Positions 43,201 to 50,700 of a stretch of 64,000 bases of DNA are shown in pieces. Under the pieces are notes generated by a model. That model did no database searches, was not told the DNA's origin, and saw nothing but the letters and a program-made list of their open reading frames with translations. Origin of the DNA: Hymenolepis diminuta (taxonomy: Eukaryota > Platyhelminthes > Cestoda > Cyclophyllidea > Hymenolepididae); NCBI GenBank assembly GCA_900708905.1, contig CAADRB010000031.1:75480-139479 (forward strand), given 5' to 3'. The stretch's first letter is position 1; every line of letters starts with the position of its first letter. Made by a program: the position numbers and the translations under genes.

Positions 43201-43577
43201 GCCAACAGTGTCGAATGAAACTCAGAAATTAAGATTATACGAGAGGATTTTTGTTCACTTTTTTTAAAAAGTTAATTTATTTTTATTAAAATCCTCGCTG
43301 CAAGTATCCTCATGATCGGATAATATTTATGGTCAATGACTATTTAATCATAAAGAAGCGAAAAGCGAGATCCCAACTTACCATTATCTTGAGGAGAGGG
43401 CTTCCATGTTTCATCCAGGATATTTCCAGCCTCATGTATCATCCATATAGACTCTGGTGGTGGCTCTTTTCTAAATTCTTGGATAATTTGCTCAATTCCA
43501 TGATCCTTGGCAGCATCCACTCTTGTGAGAGTGAAGAAAAGACCCAGAAGTAGGAAAATCCGTAATGCTGAAGACAT
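4016..43577 (-). CDS. unc5: UNC5-type netrin receptor, complete 15-exon gene
   Basis: Type I membrane receptor that, in known animals, binds netrin (UNC-6) and mediates repulsive axon and cell guidance, alone or with DCC/UNC-40. Join, in transcript order: 43577-43382, 23209-22790, 20035-19932, 16749-16569, 16191-15958, 15593-15402, 13968-13677, 12456-12068, 10642-10541, 9451-9249, 9082-8570, 6142-5963, 4514-4453, 4379-4278, 4205-4016. Total 3,360 nt, 1,119 aa. Domains by residue: signal peptide about 1-22, Ig1 88-205, Ig2 207-300, TSP1 313-378, transmembrane 397-418, linker 419-655, ZU5 656-808, UPA 863-985, death domain 1023-1107. Domain order and motifs match UNC5 and no other family. All 14 junction phases agree; 13 introns are GT-AG and one is GC-AG. 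The vertebrate proteins are shorter (roughly 900-950 aa); the excess is in the linker, an insert before UPA and the N-terminus. The last four residues, GDHV, fit a class III PDZ-ligand pattern (inference). Confidence 0.95.
4278..4379 (-). CDS. unc5: unc5 exon 14: death domain, helices 1-2
   Basis: 102 nt, phase 2 to 2, residues 1023-1056. YVISQLCSMLDP aligns with vertebrate LIRQKIISSLDP, and GNDWRQLAQHLNM with GADWRTLAQKLHL, including the death-domain core Trp (W1046). Bounded by introns of only 73 and 72 nt, by far the shortest in the gene. Donor GTAAAA. Confidence 0.94.
4453..4514 (-). CDS. unc5: unc5 exon 13: lead-in to death domain
   Basis: 62 nt, phase 0 to 2, residues 1003-1022. Reads GQHLITSQIGNSSFCEQNDF with the split codon completing Arg 1023. 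Found from a TTCCAG acceptor, a consensus GTAAGT donor and the need for frame between exons 12 and 14. NDF-R-L aligns with SAFKIP of vertebrate UNC5, just before helix 1 of the death domain. The preceding residues are not conserved, so this exon rests more on splicing logic than on homology. Confidence 0.86.
4515..5962 (-). other. unc5: unc5 intron 12
   Basis: 1,448 nt GT-AG intron. Holds a four-tract G-quadruplex candidate (5638-5673) inside a purine-rich stretch (5620-5755). No exon seen. Confidence 0.85.
5638..5673 (+). other. G-quadruplex candidate in a purine-rich tract
   Basis: Four G-runs of 4, 5, 5 and 4 at 5638-5641, 5644-5648, 5660-5664 and 5670-5673, with loops of 2, 11 and 5 nt, followed by a GGA/GAA-rich stretch to about 5755. 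G-rich strand is the template strand of unc5. Confidence 0.5.
5963..6142 (-). CDS. unc5: unc5 exon 12: UPA domain, second part
   Basis: 180 nt, phase 0 to 0, residues 943-1002. Opens EIPFRHIWSGN, nearly the vertebrate EIPFYHIWNGT, followed by LLHCAFTLERV (vertebrate LHCTFTLERV). Acceptor TTATTTCAG, donor GTAAGA. In vertebrate UNC5 the UPA domain packs against ZU5 and the death domain in a closed, autoinhibited supramodule; the conserved sequence suggests the same here. Longer open frames overlapping it on either strand are shadows. Confidence 0.95.
6143..8569 (-). other. unc5: unc5 intron 11
   Basis: 2,427 nt GT-AG intron (GTAAAC donor, TTTCAG acceptor). Contains duplicated segment copy 2; otherwise no exon, RNA gene or conserved motif recognised. 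Confidence 0.85.
6693..6891. repeat. Duplicated 167-bp segment, copy 2, with flanking direct repeats
   Basis: 6708-6874 equals 333-499 without mismatch. The copy is bracketed by a 21-bp direct repeat, 6693-6713 and 6871-6891 (ATTGATTCAGTATCAACTTTA against the same with one T to C change), which looks like a target-site duplication or the trace of a repair event. Lies in unc5 intron 11. Confidence 0.85.
8570..9082 (-). CDS. unc5: unc5 exon 11: ZU5 end, inserted loop, UPA start
   Basis: 513 nt, phase 0 to 0, residues 772-942, the largest coding exon. PLRFCLIGQ at 801-809 ends ZU5 (vertebrate GRFALVGE). Then about 50 residues (810-860; Ala/Thr/Ser/Pro-rich, ending TLPPLAPPL) have no counterpart in vertebrate UNC5. 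UPA starts at SKRLRLIAF (862-870; vertebrate AKRLKLLLF) and continues with LRIYAVLDTPDAVRHV and LDGQLIGG. The reading frame is open through the insert, so it appears to be coding and not a retained intron. Confidence 0.95.
9249..9451 (-). CDS. unc5: unc5 exon 10: ZU5 continuation
   Basis: 203 nt, phase 1 to 0, residues 704-771. HQTLLSSVIQVGLPGAPLSK then PVIVTFPHC matches vertebrate [29 protein letters not shown], and TIEWSWK at the end matches the SWE motif before the last ZU5 strands. Donor GTAATC, acceptor TTTTTTAG. Two cysteines (HCYCSSGF) lie in a loop slightly longer than in vertebrates. Confidence 0.95.
9452..10540 (-). other. unc5: unc5 intron 9, GC-AG type
   Basis: 1,089 nt. Donor at 10540-10535 reads GCAAGT; acceptor TTTTTTAG ends at 9452. 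GC donors normally need a strong match elsewhere, and CAAGT is that match. Nothing else recognised inside. Confidence 0.9.
10541..10642 (-). CDS. unc5: unc5 exon 9: ZU5 core, GC splice donor
   Basis: 102 nt, phase 1 to 1, residues 670-703. Reads INLRIPPGAIPAGVSREVYL, the highly conserved ZU5 motif (vertebrate ISLLIPPDAIPRGKIYEIYL). The exon ends ...PALN and its donor is GCAAGT, not GT: nearby GT dinucleotides leave the wrong phase, whereas the GC donor joins exon 10 as E-HQTLLSS, matching vertebrate LAGCQTLLSP. Too short to appear as a long ORF. Confidence 0.94.
10643..12067 (-). other. unc5: unc5 intron 8
   Basis: 1,425 nt GT-AG intron. Contains a SINE-like copy at about 11690-11915; no further exon seen. 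Confidence 0.85.
11690..11915 (+). mobile_element. SINE-like copy in unc5 intron 8
   Basis: Head with TTGCGCAACGAGTAACGTG as a decayed A box and ACTCAGATTCTATTCCC as a decayed B box, then AATGAACGGAATGACCAACC and GATGAGTTTCGGAAAACGC of the shared body. Confidence 0.65.
12068..12456 (-). CDS. unc5: unc5 exon 8: Pro/Gln/Ser-rich linker and ZU5 start
   Basis: 389 nt, phase 2 to 1, residues 540-669. Contains a proline-rich stretch (PPQTPLIPPAPPL, about 561-573) that could bind SH3-type domains, a Gly/Ser-rich run, four glutamines at 594-597 and an acidic GEGGDD. The final residues, GSVGGIVHLPES, are the opening strand of ZU5 (compare the GGRL...PNTG region in vertebrates). No obvious D-x-x-D caspase site is visible in exons 7-8. 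GTAAGC donor; phase 1 completes as Gly 670. Confidence 0.92.
12457..13676 (-). other. unc5: unc5 intron 7
   Basis: 1,220 nt GT-AG intron, no recognisable content. Confidence 0.85.
13677..13968 (-). CDS. unc5: unc5 exon 7: cytoplasmic linker, first part
   Basis: 292 nt, phase 1 to 2, residues 443-539. Polar, Ser/Asn/Gly/Pro-rich and probably disordered, with several tyrosines (DYGKS, NTYDLPPL, SDYPMNG, TYNQPY) that could be phosphorylated, as UNC5 tails are (inference). No domain recognised. Assigned by position between transmembrane and ZU5 exons and by exact phase: TTCAACAG acceptor, GTGAGT donor leaving two bases completed as Met 540. Confidence 0.88.
13969..15401 (-). other. unc5: unc5 intron 6
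   Basis: 1,433 nt GT-AG intron, no recognisable content. Confidence 0.85.
15402..15593 (-). CDS. unc5: unc5 exon 6: transmembrane segment
   Basis: 192 nt, phase 1 to 1, residues 379-442. A short Ser-rich stalk is followed by a hydrophobic helix at about 397-418 (IMFYVGLTAAFTITVIIILTV), then Cys and a basic stop-transfer run (RLNRKK). LCPRQ a little further on resembles the SLCPRQ stretch of vertebrate UNC5 cytoplasmic tails. Donor GTAAGA leaves phase 1, completed by exon 7 as Asp 443. Confidence 0.94.
15594..16568 (-). other. unc5: unc5 introns 5 and 4, around the TSP1 exon
   Basis: Introns 15594-15957 (364 nt) and 16192-16568 (377 nt) flank exon 5. Both are phase 1. Neither contains a second TSP1 exon that I can see. 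Confidence 0.85.
15958..16191 (-). CDS. unc5: unc5 exon 5: single thrombospondin type 1 repeat
   Basis: 234 nt, phase 1 to 1, residues 301-378. W315-x-x-W318-x-x-C321 is the TSP1 opening motif (a C-mannosylation motif in the family), and the exon has the six cysteines of one repeat, ending in C377 (SLEC). Sequons at N340 and N347. UNC5 proteins usually carry two TSP1 repeats; here the next exon is already the transmembrane exon, and neither 364-377 nt flanking intron contains another W-x-x-W segment that I can see. The acceptor (AAAG after a poly-T tract) is the only AG that keeps frame. Confidence 0.93.
16569..16749 (-). CDS. unc5: unc5 exon 4: rest of second Ig domain
   Basis: 181 nt, phase 0 to phase 1, residues 241-300. 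Starts VYWLKNGK, the C-strand Trp (W243) of an I-set Ig fold, and carries the D-x-G-x-Y-x-C signature at 275-281 (DEGNYTC), with C281 pairing with C230 of exon 3. A sequon lies at N278. Consensus GTAAGT donor. The split of Ig2 over two exons at the residue before VYW is unambiguous from phase. Confidence 0.95.
16975..17205 (+). mobile_element. SINE-like copy in unc5 intron 3
   Basis: Good B box GGTTAGATTCC at 17028-17038, then GAGTGGAATGACCAACCAC, TGGGAGTGGCGGAATTCGG and AGATGAGCATTGGAAAAAGC. Full-length but diverged. Confidence 0.75.
18960..19095 (-). mobile_element. SINE-like copy, inverted
   Basis: Reverse complement carries the body marks (AGGTGTCAGAATGTGAATTTC, AAAGGTTAGCATCGGGC). Partial and decayed. 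Confidence 0.5.
19932..20035 (-). CDS. unc5: unc5 exon 3: start of second Ig domain
   Basis: 104 nt, entering in phase 1 and leaving in phase 0, residues 206-240. Too short to stand out as an ORF; found from the intron ends (TTTTGAAG acceptor, GTAACG donor) and by homology. It begins YLDRDFQQGP, matching the AYLRKNFEQEP linker of vertebrate UNC5, and holds the first Ig2 cysteine, C230, in LLLSCQPPKGEPAP. Frame continuity from exon 2 (T + AT = Tyr) and into exon 4 is exact. Confidence 0.93.
20036..22789 (-). other. unc5: unc5 intron 2
   Basis: 2,754 nt GT-AG intron. Holds a compositional outlier, GC-richer than the rest, at 20815-20940 with GA-rich G-runs on the sense strand, and inverted SINE-like copies at 21240-21515. 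No exon recognised, although ORFs of 81-101 codons overlap the GC-rich patch on both strands. Confidence 0.8.
21240..21515 (-). mobile_element. Two inverted SINE-like copies in unc5 intron 2
   Basis: A body fragment at about 21240-21305 (reverse complement GGTGGTAGAATGCGAATTTC) and a more complete copy at about 21365-21515 whose reverse complement has the head B box GGTTCGGTGTCC followed by CTGGATGGCCAACCACACAGG and AGATGAGTGTCGG. Confidence 0.65.
22790..23209 (-). CDS. unc5: unc5 exon 2: first Ig domain
   Basis: 420 nt, phase 1 to phase 1, residues 66-205. Carries the whole atypical UNC5 Ig1. The four cysteines expected in UNC5 Ig1 are present: C110 (FEC), C122 (VFC) and the C178-T-C180 pair (YVCTCEVW), the last aligning with the EYWCQCVAW region of vertebrate UNC5. 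W183 follows the cysteine pair. PENVYYAWRGKP at 94-105 matches the UNC5 A/B-strand region. There is one N-glycosylation sequon at N199. Acceptor is TTCCTCAG; donor is GTAAGT. Ig1 together with Ig2 is the netrin-binding module in the family. Confidence 0.94.
24110..24300 (+). mobile_element. SINE-like copy in unc5 intron 1
   Basis: Head with GGTTACAGATTCGACGC, then AAAGGCCAATCACAATGGTTAAG, AACTTCTCACC and CCGAGATGAGCAGTGAAAAAC of the body. Confidence 0.7.
25028..25357 (+). other. GC-richer open stretch in intron 1
   Basis: 110 codons without a stop on the plus strand, clearly less AT-rich than its surroundings and rich in CT/CG. No ATG opens it, and the encoded sequence resembles no family I know. 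It ends at CGGTAATTT, which could be a splice donor. Could be a small antisense exon, a noncoding transcript, an enhancer or a decayed transposon fragment. Function not assignable. Confidence 0.25.
25660..25870 (-). mobile_element. SINE-like copy, inverted, unc5 intron 1
   Basis: Reverse complement: head with TTCACGAAATCGATGC, then GGTCAACCGCTTTGTTAAATTC, GGTTGGTAGAATGGGTGCTTC. The 95-codon ORF across it is not a gene. Confidence 0.6.
26893..27179 (+). repeat. Long inverted repeat, left arm
   Basis: 287 bp, reverse-complementary to 28799-29085 with one mismatch (A at about 27168 against G on the partner's complement) and no indels. Contains no open reading frame of note. Diverged relatives of the arm lie at about 44100-44340, 48750-48960 and 58200-58400. 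Confidence 0.93.
27180..28798. other. Spacer of the long inverted repeat
   Basis: 1,619 nt between the arms. ORFs of 116 codons (+, 27502-27852) and 100 codons (-, 27519-27821) overlap on opposite strands; neither resembles a transposase or other known protein and neither has a convincing start context. AT-rich remainder without motifs. Confidence 0.6.
28799..29085 (-). repeat. Long inverted repeat, right arm
   Basis: 287 bp, the partner of 26893-27179. Arms end sharply: outside them the sequences (26892 and earlier; 29086 onward) are unrelated, and so are the inner flanks. No short target-site duplication is evident at the outer ends. Confidence 0.93.
33045..33060 (+). other. Canonical G-quadruplex motif
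   Basis: G4-A-G3-A-G3-A-G3 with three 1-nt loops, a pattern known to form very stable parallel quadruplexes. G-rich strand is the template strand of unc5 intron 1, and C-rich sequence would appear in the pre-mRNA. Confidence 0.7.
34225..34320 (-). mobile_element. SINE-like fragment, inverted, unc5 intron 1
   Basis: GTGAGAAATTCGCATGTTACCA is the reverse complement of the GGTGGAATTCGAAATTCTCAC block; only part of the body remains. Confidence 0.45.
34695..34870 (+). mobile_element. SINE-like copy, unc5 intron 1
   Basis: AACGCTGGTTAAGTAAGCTAAG, GAGTGACAGAAATCGAATTTTC and CCTAAGATGAGTGTTTAAAAAC follow the body order. A further tRNA-like head (TAGCACAGTGGCAATGTGC) lies at about 34490-34510. Confidence 0.6.
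38270..38465 (-). mobile_element. SINE-like copy, inverted, unc5 intron 1
   Basis: Reverse complement has head B box GGTTCAGTTCCCATCGG preceded by CAGAGGTAGCA, then the GCCTCATTGGTTAAGTC body. Nearly full length. Confidence 0.7.
43382..43577 (-). CDS. unc5: unc5 exon 1: start codon and signal peptide
   Basis: Residues 1-65 plus the first base of codon 66. It opens with ATG and a hydrophobic run (LRIFLLLGLFFTL) ending in an Ala-rich site near residue 22, a typical signal peptide. Residues 23-65 resemble no known domain. The donor is a consensus GTAAGT directly after 43382, leaving phase 1, which exon 2 completes as Gly 66. The start is chosen because it is the only in-frame ATG before the signal peptide. 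The link to exon 2 across 20 kb rests on phase and on the lack of another signal-peptide exon; a transcript read would settle it. Confidence 0.82.
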
Positions 43578-43720
43578 TCTGAGAGTGCTCAGTCGTGATT
43601 TACCTTCTGATTTTGCGTTTTACTGATACGGCATGAAGTTGATCATGCTTTGCGTTTATTGTGTGCGTCCGTGAAGCTGCGCGCCGAGAAAGCGTGCGTT
43701 GTGCTTGCATGTGAACCAAT
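43578..43720 (-). promoter_or_regulatory. Upstream region of unc5: promoter or trans-splice site
   Basis: Just upstream of the start codon the DNA becomes less AT-rich (43665-43705, several CpG) and an inverted CCAAT box lies at 43716-43720, 139 nt before the ATG; no TATA box is seen. The base directly before ATG is preceded by CTCTCAG (AG at 43580-43579), which could be a 3' splice site, either of a 5'-UTR intron or, if this is a flatworm, for spliced-leader trans-splicing. The polypyrimidine tract is poor, so this remains a possibility only. Confidence 0.3.
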
Positions 43721-44099
43721 CAAATGTTTCGTTAATGAGAAACGGGTTTTAATTTTGTGCTAACTTACAAGAAATGGTAATTTGTCCATTCACATGAATA
43801 TAGACATGATAAAAATGTGTCGCTTAACTCAACGGCATCTATAAATAGTATTCATTCAAAATTGATACAAGTACTTAGAATTTTAATTTAGCATTAGTTT
43901 TACCTTAAGTAATACCAAGAGATTGGGAAGTAATTACGTGCACACAAAAAGTTAACCTTAACTTAAAACATTTGTAAATTGAAATAGTTATTATTCATAT
44001 ACCTTAATATTCACCAAGAATAAACATAGCTTAAGGAGACCTGTTAACTTAATAAGGTCAGTTATCTCATCACTGCGACCTTCACACAGTAAACTGCTG

Positions 44100-44340
44100 A
44101 ATATCATCTAAGATCATTGGGAGGAAAAGATGAATTGAACAGGTAAAACTGGTATTTTTTGATAAAAATACGGGTCAATAAGGACAGAACATCACGAACA
44201 AGTAATACAGGGGAAAAGTTATGAAATTTGAATTTCAGAAGGTGAGATATCTATTTAATATATATTGTACAACCTGAATCCAAAAATGAAATGAAATAAG
44301 ACTCTAATGTCTTGACGTTGCTCTCAGCATTATTTTATTC
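44100..44340. repeat. Dispersed repeat related to the inverted-repeat arm
   Basis: Diverged copy in the orientation of the right arm: CTGAATATCAT, AAGATCATT, AGATGAATTGAA, ACGGGTCAATAAGG, CAACCTGAATCC, ATGAAATAAGACTC and TTGCTCTCAGCATTATTTTATT appear in the same order as in 28799-29090. Further, weaker relatives lie at about 48750-48960 (CCGGTCAATATG, ACAATCCGAATCCG, GATGCTCTC) and 58200-58400. Confidence 0.6.
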
Positions 44341-47300
44341 CCCCCTTCCCCTTGACATTTGTTGAACTTTCCGCTAACCGATTTCAGTTGCTTCCTACTA
44401 ATAAAAATGCTAATTTTTGTGGAATTGCAGGTAATAATGTCAATACCTTCCGACTTTCAAGCATCTTATATAAGAAATTTTAATATTTGGAATTATTCGC
44501 TACGCTGAGTATACTATACTATAAATTCACTTGAAGACGAACAAATTAACAGTTTGGATTATCAAGACCCCAGTTGAAATTCTATCCTTTATGTCAGAAT
44601 CTCTATACCATCGAGCTCATATATTCTTCAGTCACCATAATGCAAAGAACTTCGGGTTTTTCCTTTTAACTCTCCATAATAGAGATAAAAAGAACGAGTG
44701 TTTTGAAATCTCAATTTTATTTAAGACAAAAAATGCTGACTGTCAGAGCTCACTAGATTTCAATTAAGATAAATTCCAATAAGTTGATTAGGGACTCTGT
44801 AGCTAAATATAATATGAAATTTTTACAGCGTTAAAAGGGGTAAAACGTAGCGTGAATTGGTTGGACATAAAACTCATTGCCAATTCCAACAAAACGCTTC
44901 GGAATCTATGTTACAGATAAATGTATTGCTTGATATACCTTTGTTAATTTCACCTAAATTTTCTTGATTCCATAAGAAGGCTAATGAATTAGTTGAGCAT
45001 GGTCAACCATTTCTTCAAATTAATCGACCAATAAAATCTGAATTATTCAAGAATGAACTCACCCAGAAACCCAGGGATTAAACAATGGAAATTGGGCTTT
45101 GGAATATTTAGGTATTAAAAGGTAAATTATATCCTTCATGAGAAAGGTAACGACCTAATACTTTAAAATCTGGAACAGAATTTGATCTCTGATACCCTGA
45201 TGTAATTAAACGTACCTGTTCGAGCCCCCATTTCATTCCATTTTACTATTTCGTTTGTTCAGATATTTTTTATCGCCAAAGCTAATGATATCATACAATA
45301 TTGGACATTAAAAGTAATTAGTTTAGTGAAAATAACTTTATACTGTGAATAAAATAACAATTTATGTTATTTTTCAATATCATATCGGTATAATAGTTAG
45401 AATTTGCGTCTTGATAAGCAAATAAGTATGCTAAGTGGTGAAAATTCGGACACTAATGAAGTAACAGGAATGAAATTATAAGATATCGACTGTTTGTGGA
45501 TGAGCAGGCAAAATCGCTTTTGAAAAGAATATTATAAATAAGGAAAATGTTGTCAGTAATGACTACCGACCAGGGAAATAGACAGCCAGTAAAAGAAAAT
45601 ATACGTCTTTATTAACCATCCTCATCCACTTGTCGGACATACAAATGCCAAAATTTAATTTAGACTCACAAAGAGGTAAATACAAACTAACCGTGCTAGT
45701 AATCCTTTCATCTACACATGGCAGGACTGAGACAGAGTCTGTGAGATAATATCATATTAGAGAAGGACAGAGAGGAGGCGGTAATTTTGTAACCAACAAG
45801 ATAGAACAATGATTTAGTGGGGGAGCAGAACTCGTAATACAGGTATTAAAAAACAGGAAAAAATTAATTATTCGCCTAAAGACCGGAGATGGGTCATGAG
45901 CAAAACTATCCAAAAGAATCATCAAGCCGAAAAAGTCGATATGTGATAAGTAAAAGTTTTGAAAGTAAAAGTATCGACACTCTTTGAAATACGTTCCAAT
46001 AAAATCGTAACTGATTTACCTGCTTTCAGAAGCATTTTGGCAATCTAGAAGATATTATTTTCTTAATCTTTCTAACCATCATTTCTAACTTTAGTGCTAA
46101 AACGTAAATTAACCCAATTCGATTAATAATTTTAAGAAAAGACTATTTGCGCTGAGAGGAGAATATTATCTGAATATTCAAGCTAGCTAAATCATTGTCA
46201 TTTTTAAAGTTTCCAATTTCATTAGCAATGAATTTTATTAATTAAAATAGGAGAATAGATCTGGAACAAGTAAACTTTATGCCTAATTCTGTCGTGTGTT
46301 TAGTTCCGCAGATAAATAAACTTATGTTCTCCCGTCCTAAATATAAATGCAAGTAAAGCAATCCTTTAACTGTTTTTGATTACATTTATATTCCAAAGAC
46401 ATTTTCTGTCACAATATGATTTATAAAGAAATATAATTTACTGACCTATATAGAGATCTCGGTTGGCCTTATTGGGTAAAGTTGAAGAATTATTTGGTCA
46501 GAAGTACTTTAAAATTTCCCATTTAATATCGCACGCAAACAGGTAAAAAATGCTTAAAAGATGTGAAAACTAAATTACCATGAAAATTAATAGGGAGAGA
46601 TCAGGCATTATCTAACAGACGTTTGCTTCCATTCTTTTTGCTGATTTCACTGGAGGAAATTCAAGTTAAAATAAAAACATCGAATAACAGTTGATATGCG
46701 AAAAGTTTAGCGTAATCTCAAAAACGAGCAAACTTAAAATAAATTAAGAGTTTATTAAGACGAAAATGAAGGGTAGTTCAGTAAGAATGATCGACTTAAA
46801 TTTCCATAAAATTGAAGCTTTTTCATCAGAAAATGTGACACAGAATGGTCGCATAACTCTGCAGATGAGAATGATATCACTTCCCAATCTTGTGAACTTA
46901 GTCTATTCCGGAGCAAGCTTCTTACGCCAACCAGACTAATTTGAAATGGATAAAGAAATCTGATATTGAGAATATGTAAATGAACGCCAACTTTAACTCG
47001 TGAATGCCAACATCTTTAACAAAGTTTATCCATTTATATGAAGTTTAGCTCCAATGATGCTATTATTGGACAAAGAGACACCAAGCTCAACCGAAGCCTT
47101 ATAGAAATTTTGATTTCAATACCCTCATTCTCTTCGAAATAAAGAAATTTGATTATCATAGTTGAAAAGGAGAATGGAAGGCTAGAAATGGGATTATAAA
47201 AGATTCCTTCACTTATCAAATGACAGTTCTCCTACAAAGCTACCTCGTTGTTTTATTGGTTGTTAGGTTGTTTAAAATGGTAAACAATCTGGAAAGTGTT

Positions 47301-47639
47301 TTAAAGAGAAGTTATTTTGTTTTCATGCAATGGATTTGTGTTGGAACATTTAACAAGAACTGATAATTGGGTCTGCATAACTCGATGTAGTAATTACACT
47401 CAGTATTCGATGTTTTTCTACCTATTCTATTAAAATAATTACAAAAGGTAATGAATTTGTAATTGATTCCCTGAGTACATATTTTCATTCAAGTTTTCGA
47501 AAGTAGATAAATTGACATTTTTATGGTATGCAAAGAAATAAATTTCCTACCTTTCCACCATATTAATAATATTTTTAAAATATGTAATAGTCTATCATTG
47601 TTTGCAGTAGATAACCTAAACCAGAGCTAGTGATTGTAT

Positions 47640-47750
47640 CGATGACGCGGTAAAAGTACCAGTCTGGCGACTCCTTGATGCTGTTTCTCTGCAATAAGAT
47701 AAACTTTGAAAAACGCTCTACTGAATGGATTGGAGAGTTGTCGTTCCTGT
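47640..47750 (+). mobile_element. SINE-like 3' fragment
   Basis: GATGCTGTTTCTCTGC, TTTGAAAAACGCTCTACTGAA and GGATTGGAGAGTTG follow the body tail of the 63.5-kb copy. Diverged, head absent. Confidence 0.45.
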
Positions 47751-50700
47751 AAAATTACCAAGAAAACAGTAAAATAATTAAATAATGAGTAAAGTGGAGG
47801 AAGAATAAAATGATCGGCTCTAAGAAGTTTTACTTCATTTGAATTGCAGATTAGCGCTGTTCCACTCCTCATTTCTATTGTTTTCGATAACAAATTTCTA
47901 ACTTATTCCTCCGTATTCTTAAGTATTTTCAGATCCGCACTATTTCATAATATTGATTAGATTAATAATTTGGATAATGGGTCATTTTTTTCATAGCCAA
48001 ACATAAGCACATTTTATATGATTCTTACGAATGGACTCTTGAATGCGTGAGAGTGATTTTAATGTGACATAGTGATTTGTGAGGTATGTAATGAAGAAAG
48101 TCATTTAAGTGGATTATGAAGACACGAATTAAGATTAAAATAGATTATGTAAACAAATTGATATATGAATAGCTCAAATACTACTCGAGTGTTGGACCTT
48201 TGTTATTCCGTCAGAATCATGCGACCAGAAATGAATTACAATAAAATATATATATTTATATAATTTCTAAAGATATGATATAATTATTAAAGTTTATACG
48301 ACTAACTTCATTTTAAAATAGATAATTCTTTCATTCGGGGAGGTTGGGGGTATTATTTAAGTACTGGTTGACATTTCATCTATATAAATCATTTTGATTC
48401 ATTTAAAGACAGTGCTTTATGCTGACAGTTAGAGAATAATATTTCAATGCAGTTATTTATCTAATCTGCAAAATTTTCCCTCACGGGTCGAAATGAATAA
48501 AAAATTGGTGAAAAGGAATTAAAATTGCCACTTCTTATTTAAAAAGAGTGTATTAAATGACAATCAGGAATTTTAGTCCACTTGGCGGTAGGAGCATTTA
48601 ATAAAAAGGCGGTATCAGTTCACATTTGTTCCCACTGATAATTTTTAAAGCGATAGGGTTAGAAATTTTGAAGAAAACTCTAAGCAAATTTTTCCGTAAT
48701 CAAATTCTTGCTATTAGAACTATGCCAAAATTATGTAAGATCGTGCTATTTTTGGCCTTTTGATGGAATGAATTAGTTAAATAACCGGTCAATATGCTCC
48801 GGAGACTATGGATAAGAATTTGATCAGAAATCCAGAGAGCGAAGTATAAAATTCGAATTTCAGATAGTGAAGCTGTCAAGTGTCCATTAAGTGAATATTC
48901 TACAATCCGAATCCGAAAATCAAATGAAGTGACACCTGATGCTCTCTTTCGGGTCCTCTCCCCTTATTCCATATTGAGCTTTACTTATTCAATTACATTT
49001 TTTCCTCAATGAAAAATCTTAAATATGTTCTGTATTGCTATGGGTTATAATAATAATACTAAAATGCTACTCATTTTCCCCTAGCTCATCATCTACCGTT
49101 TAGAGAATACTTGAAGGCCGATTAATAGTTACTCATTTAAATTTCCCTCCCCCCAACCCTTTCCCCAATTCACAGGCTAAAAGTAATGTCATTTTATTAA
49201 ATCCCATTAATTATCCCTTAGACTAATTCAGGCGGGTTCCGCTTATTTTGAAGTAATAAATAATTTCAAATAGCCGTTGATGAAGCTTATACAAAGGTCT
49301 AAAACATAATCTCAAAATAGTGGAGGAAAAGAACGATATATGGCTCATGCCATTCGGAAATTCTTTAAGTGTGCATTGCTAAAGGAAAAATTTGACGGCA
49401 TTTTATAAATCAGCGACAATTTTTGTATCTAATCTAAAAAATAATAAGAGATTATACTAATATATTTCTAACACTTCGGATGAGTTAATTATACCCCAAA
49501 TTAAATTAAGATTCTCACTACGGATTGGATATAATTTTAAAGACAACCTGTTCAAAATCATCACCGCTCATTCAATGATTGGAACAATTCAGATCACTGT
49601 TTAAACTCATTAATAGAGGAGTATCAAGATGCAGCTTCCACAAGGTTTTAGATAAGTTAGGTAGTTTTTTCGGATAGAAGTAATAATAATTTTTTTAAAT
49701 TATAAATTACCTGAAAATAAATTGACATACCGATTGTATCTTTGCATTTAGCTATAATTCATTTAACAATAATAATGATACACTGAATGACAAGATGTTA
49801 TCAAATTACTATTTTTTAGGAGTCTGTTAAGTAATATCGATTGGAATTACTTTATCTAGTTGTAACTAGGTCGTACATCATAATTTTATGTTCTTTACAA
49901 CGTTTTGAGGCTAAGGAAAATTTGAATTTACATTCCTTATCAGAACGTAGACTTTTCATTTATACAGTTTAATTCGTATTTTGATACATGGATGAATTTT
50001 ACTGAGATTATACATAATCTGGTTATTCATTATTCTTTACTACTGCAAAATGGAGCCGAATTCACACTTCACTGATTATCAGTTAAAATGTTTCTCCAAA
50101 ATTTTTGCTAAATAACAGTTTTTATATGTGCATTGTCCTTCGACCGTTATTTGATATCAAAGGAAACAGAATTCACTGTTAGAGCAATATCAGAACACTC
50201 TACTGTAATAATTTATTTAAACAAGTGTAAATAATTCGAACGTACCCACCTCAATATTATTGCCGAGACTGCTTTGAACCCGTACGTTATTGTAATAGTC
50301 TGTCGGTGATTCACGACTTCAAAGATTTGCTAAAGCGATAACACAATCGAGACAAATTAATTGATGGTGGTTTGAGTACTGCTCACCGCAATCTCTCCCT
50401 GGAAATCTGTAATATTCATAAACGGAAGTATTCGATACATCAGGAAGCAAATGGCTACAAAAAGTCCAATTAAAGTTATATCAGTTTTATGCGCAGTTTG
50501 AATTTAAAAAATTGTTGCGATTGATAATCATTGCGAAGAAAGTGGGGGAAGAGAATAAATCATTAACAAAGAAAAATAAAATTAATTTGATACATTTTAC
50601 TAAGTGAATTTTTGAATGAACTTCTGCAAAATGAAATGTAAAGAGGCTTTAACAATTAGTTCTGGCGAATTACTTGATATAAAAATTGGTTAAGCTAGAT

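Larger units (their letters stand above)
23210..43381 (-). other. unc5: unc5 intron 1, 20 kb, repeat-rich
   Basis: A 20,172-nt phase-1 intron with GTAAGT donor and TCCTCAG acceptor. Contents: several SINE-like copies, a long inverted repeat (26893-29085), a G-quadruplex motif (33045-33060), a GC-richer open patch (25028-25357) and the simple purine tracts near 30660 and 39890. No coding exon recognised. Size and position make it the likely place for cis-regulatory elements, but none can be named from sequence alone. Confidence 0.8.
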
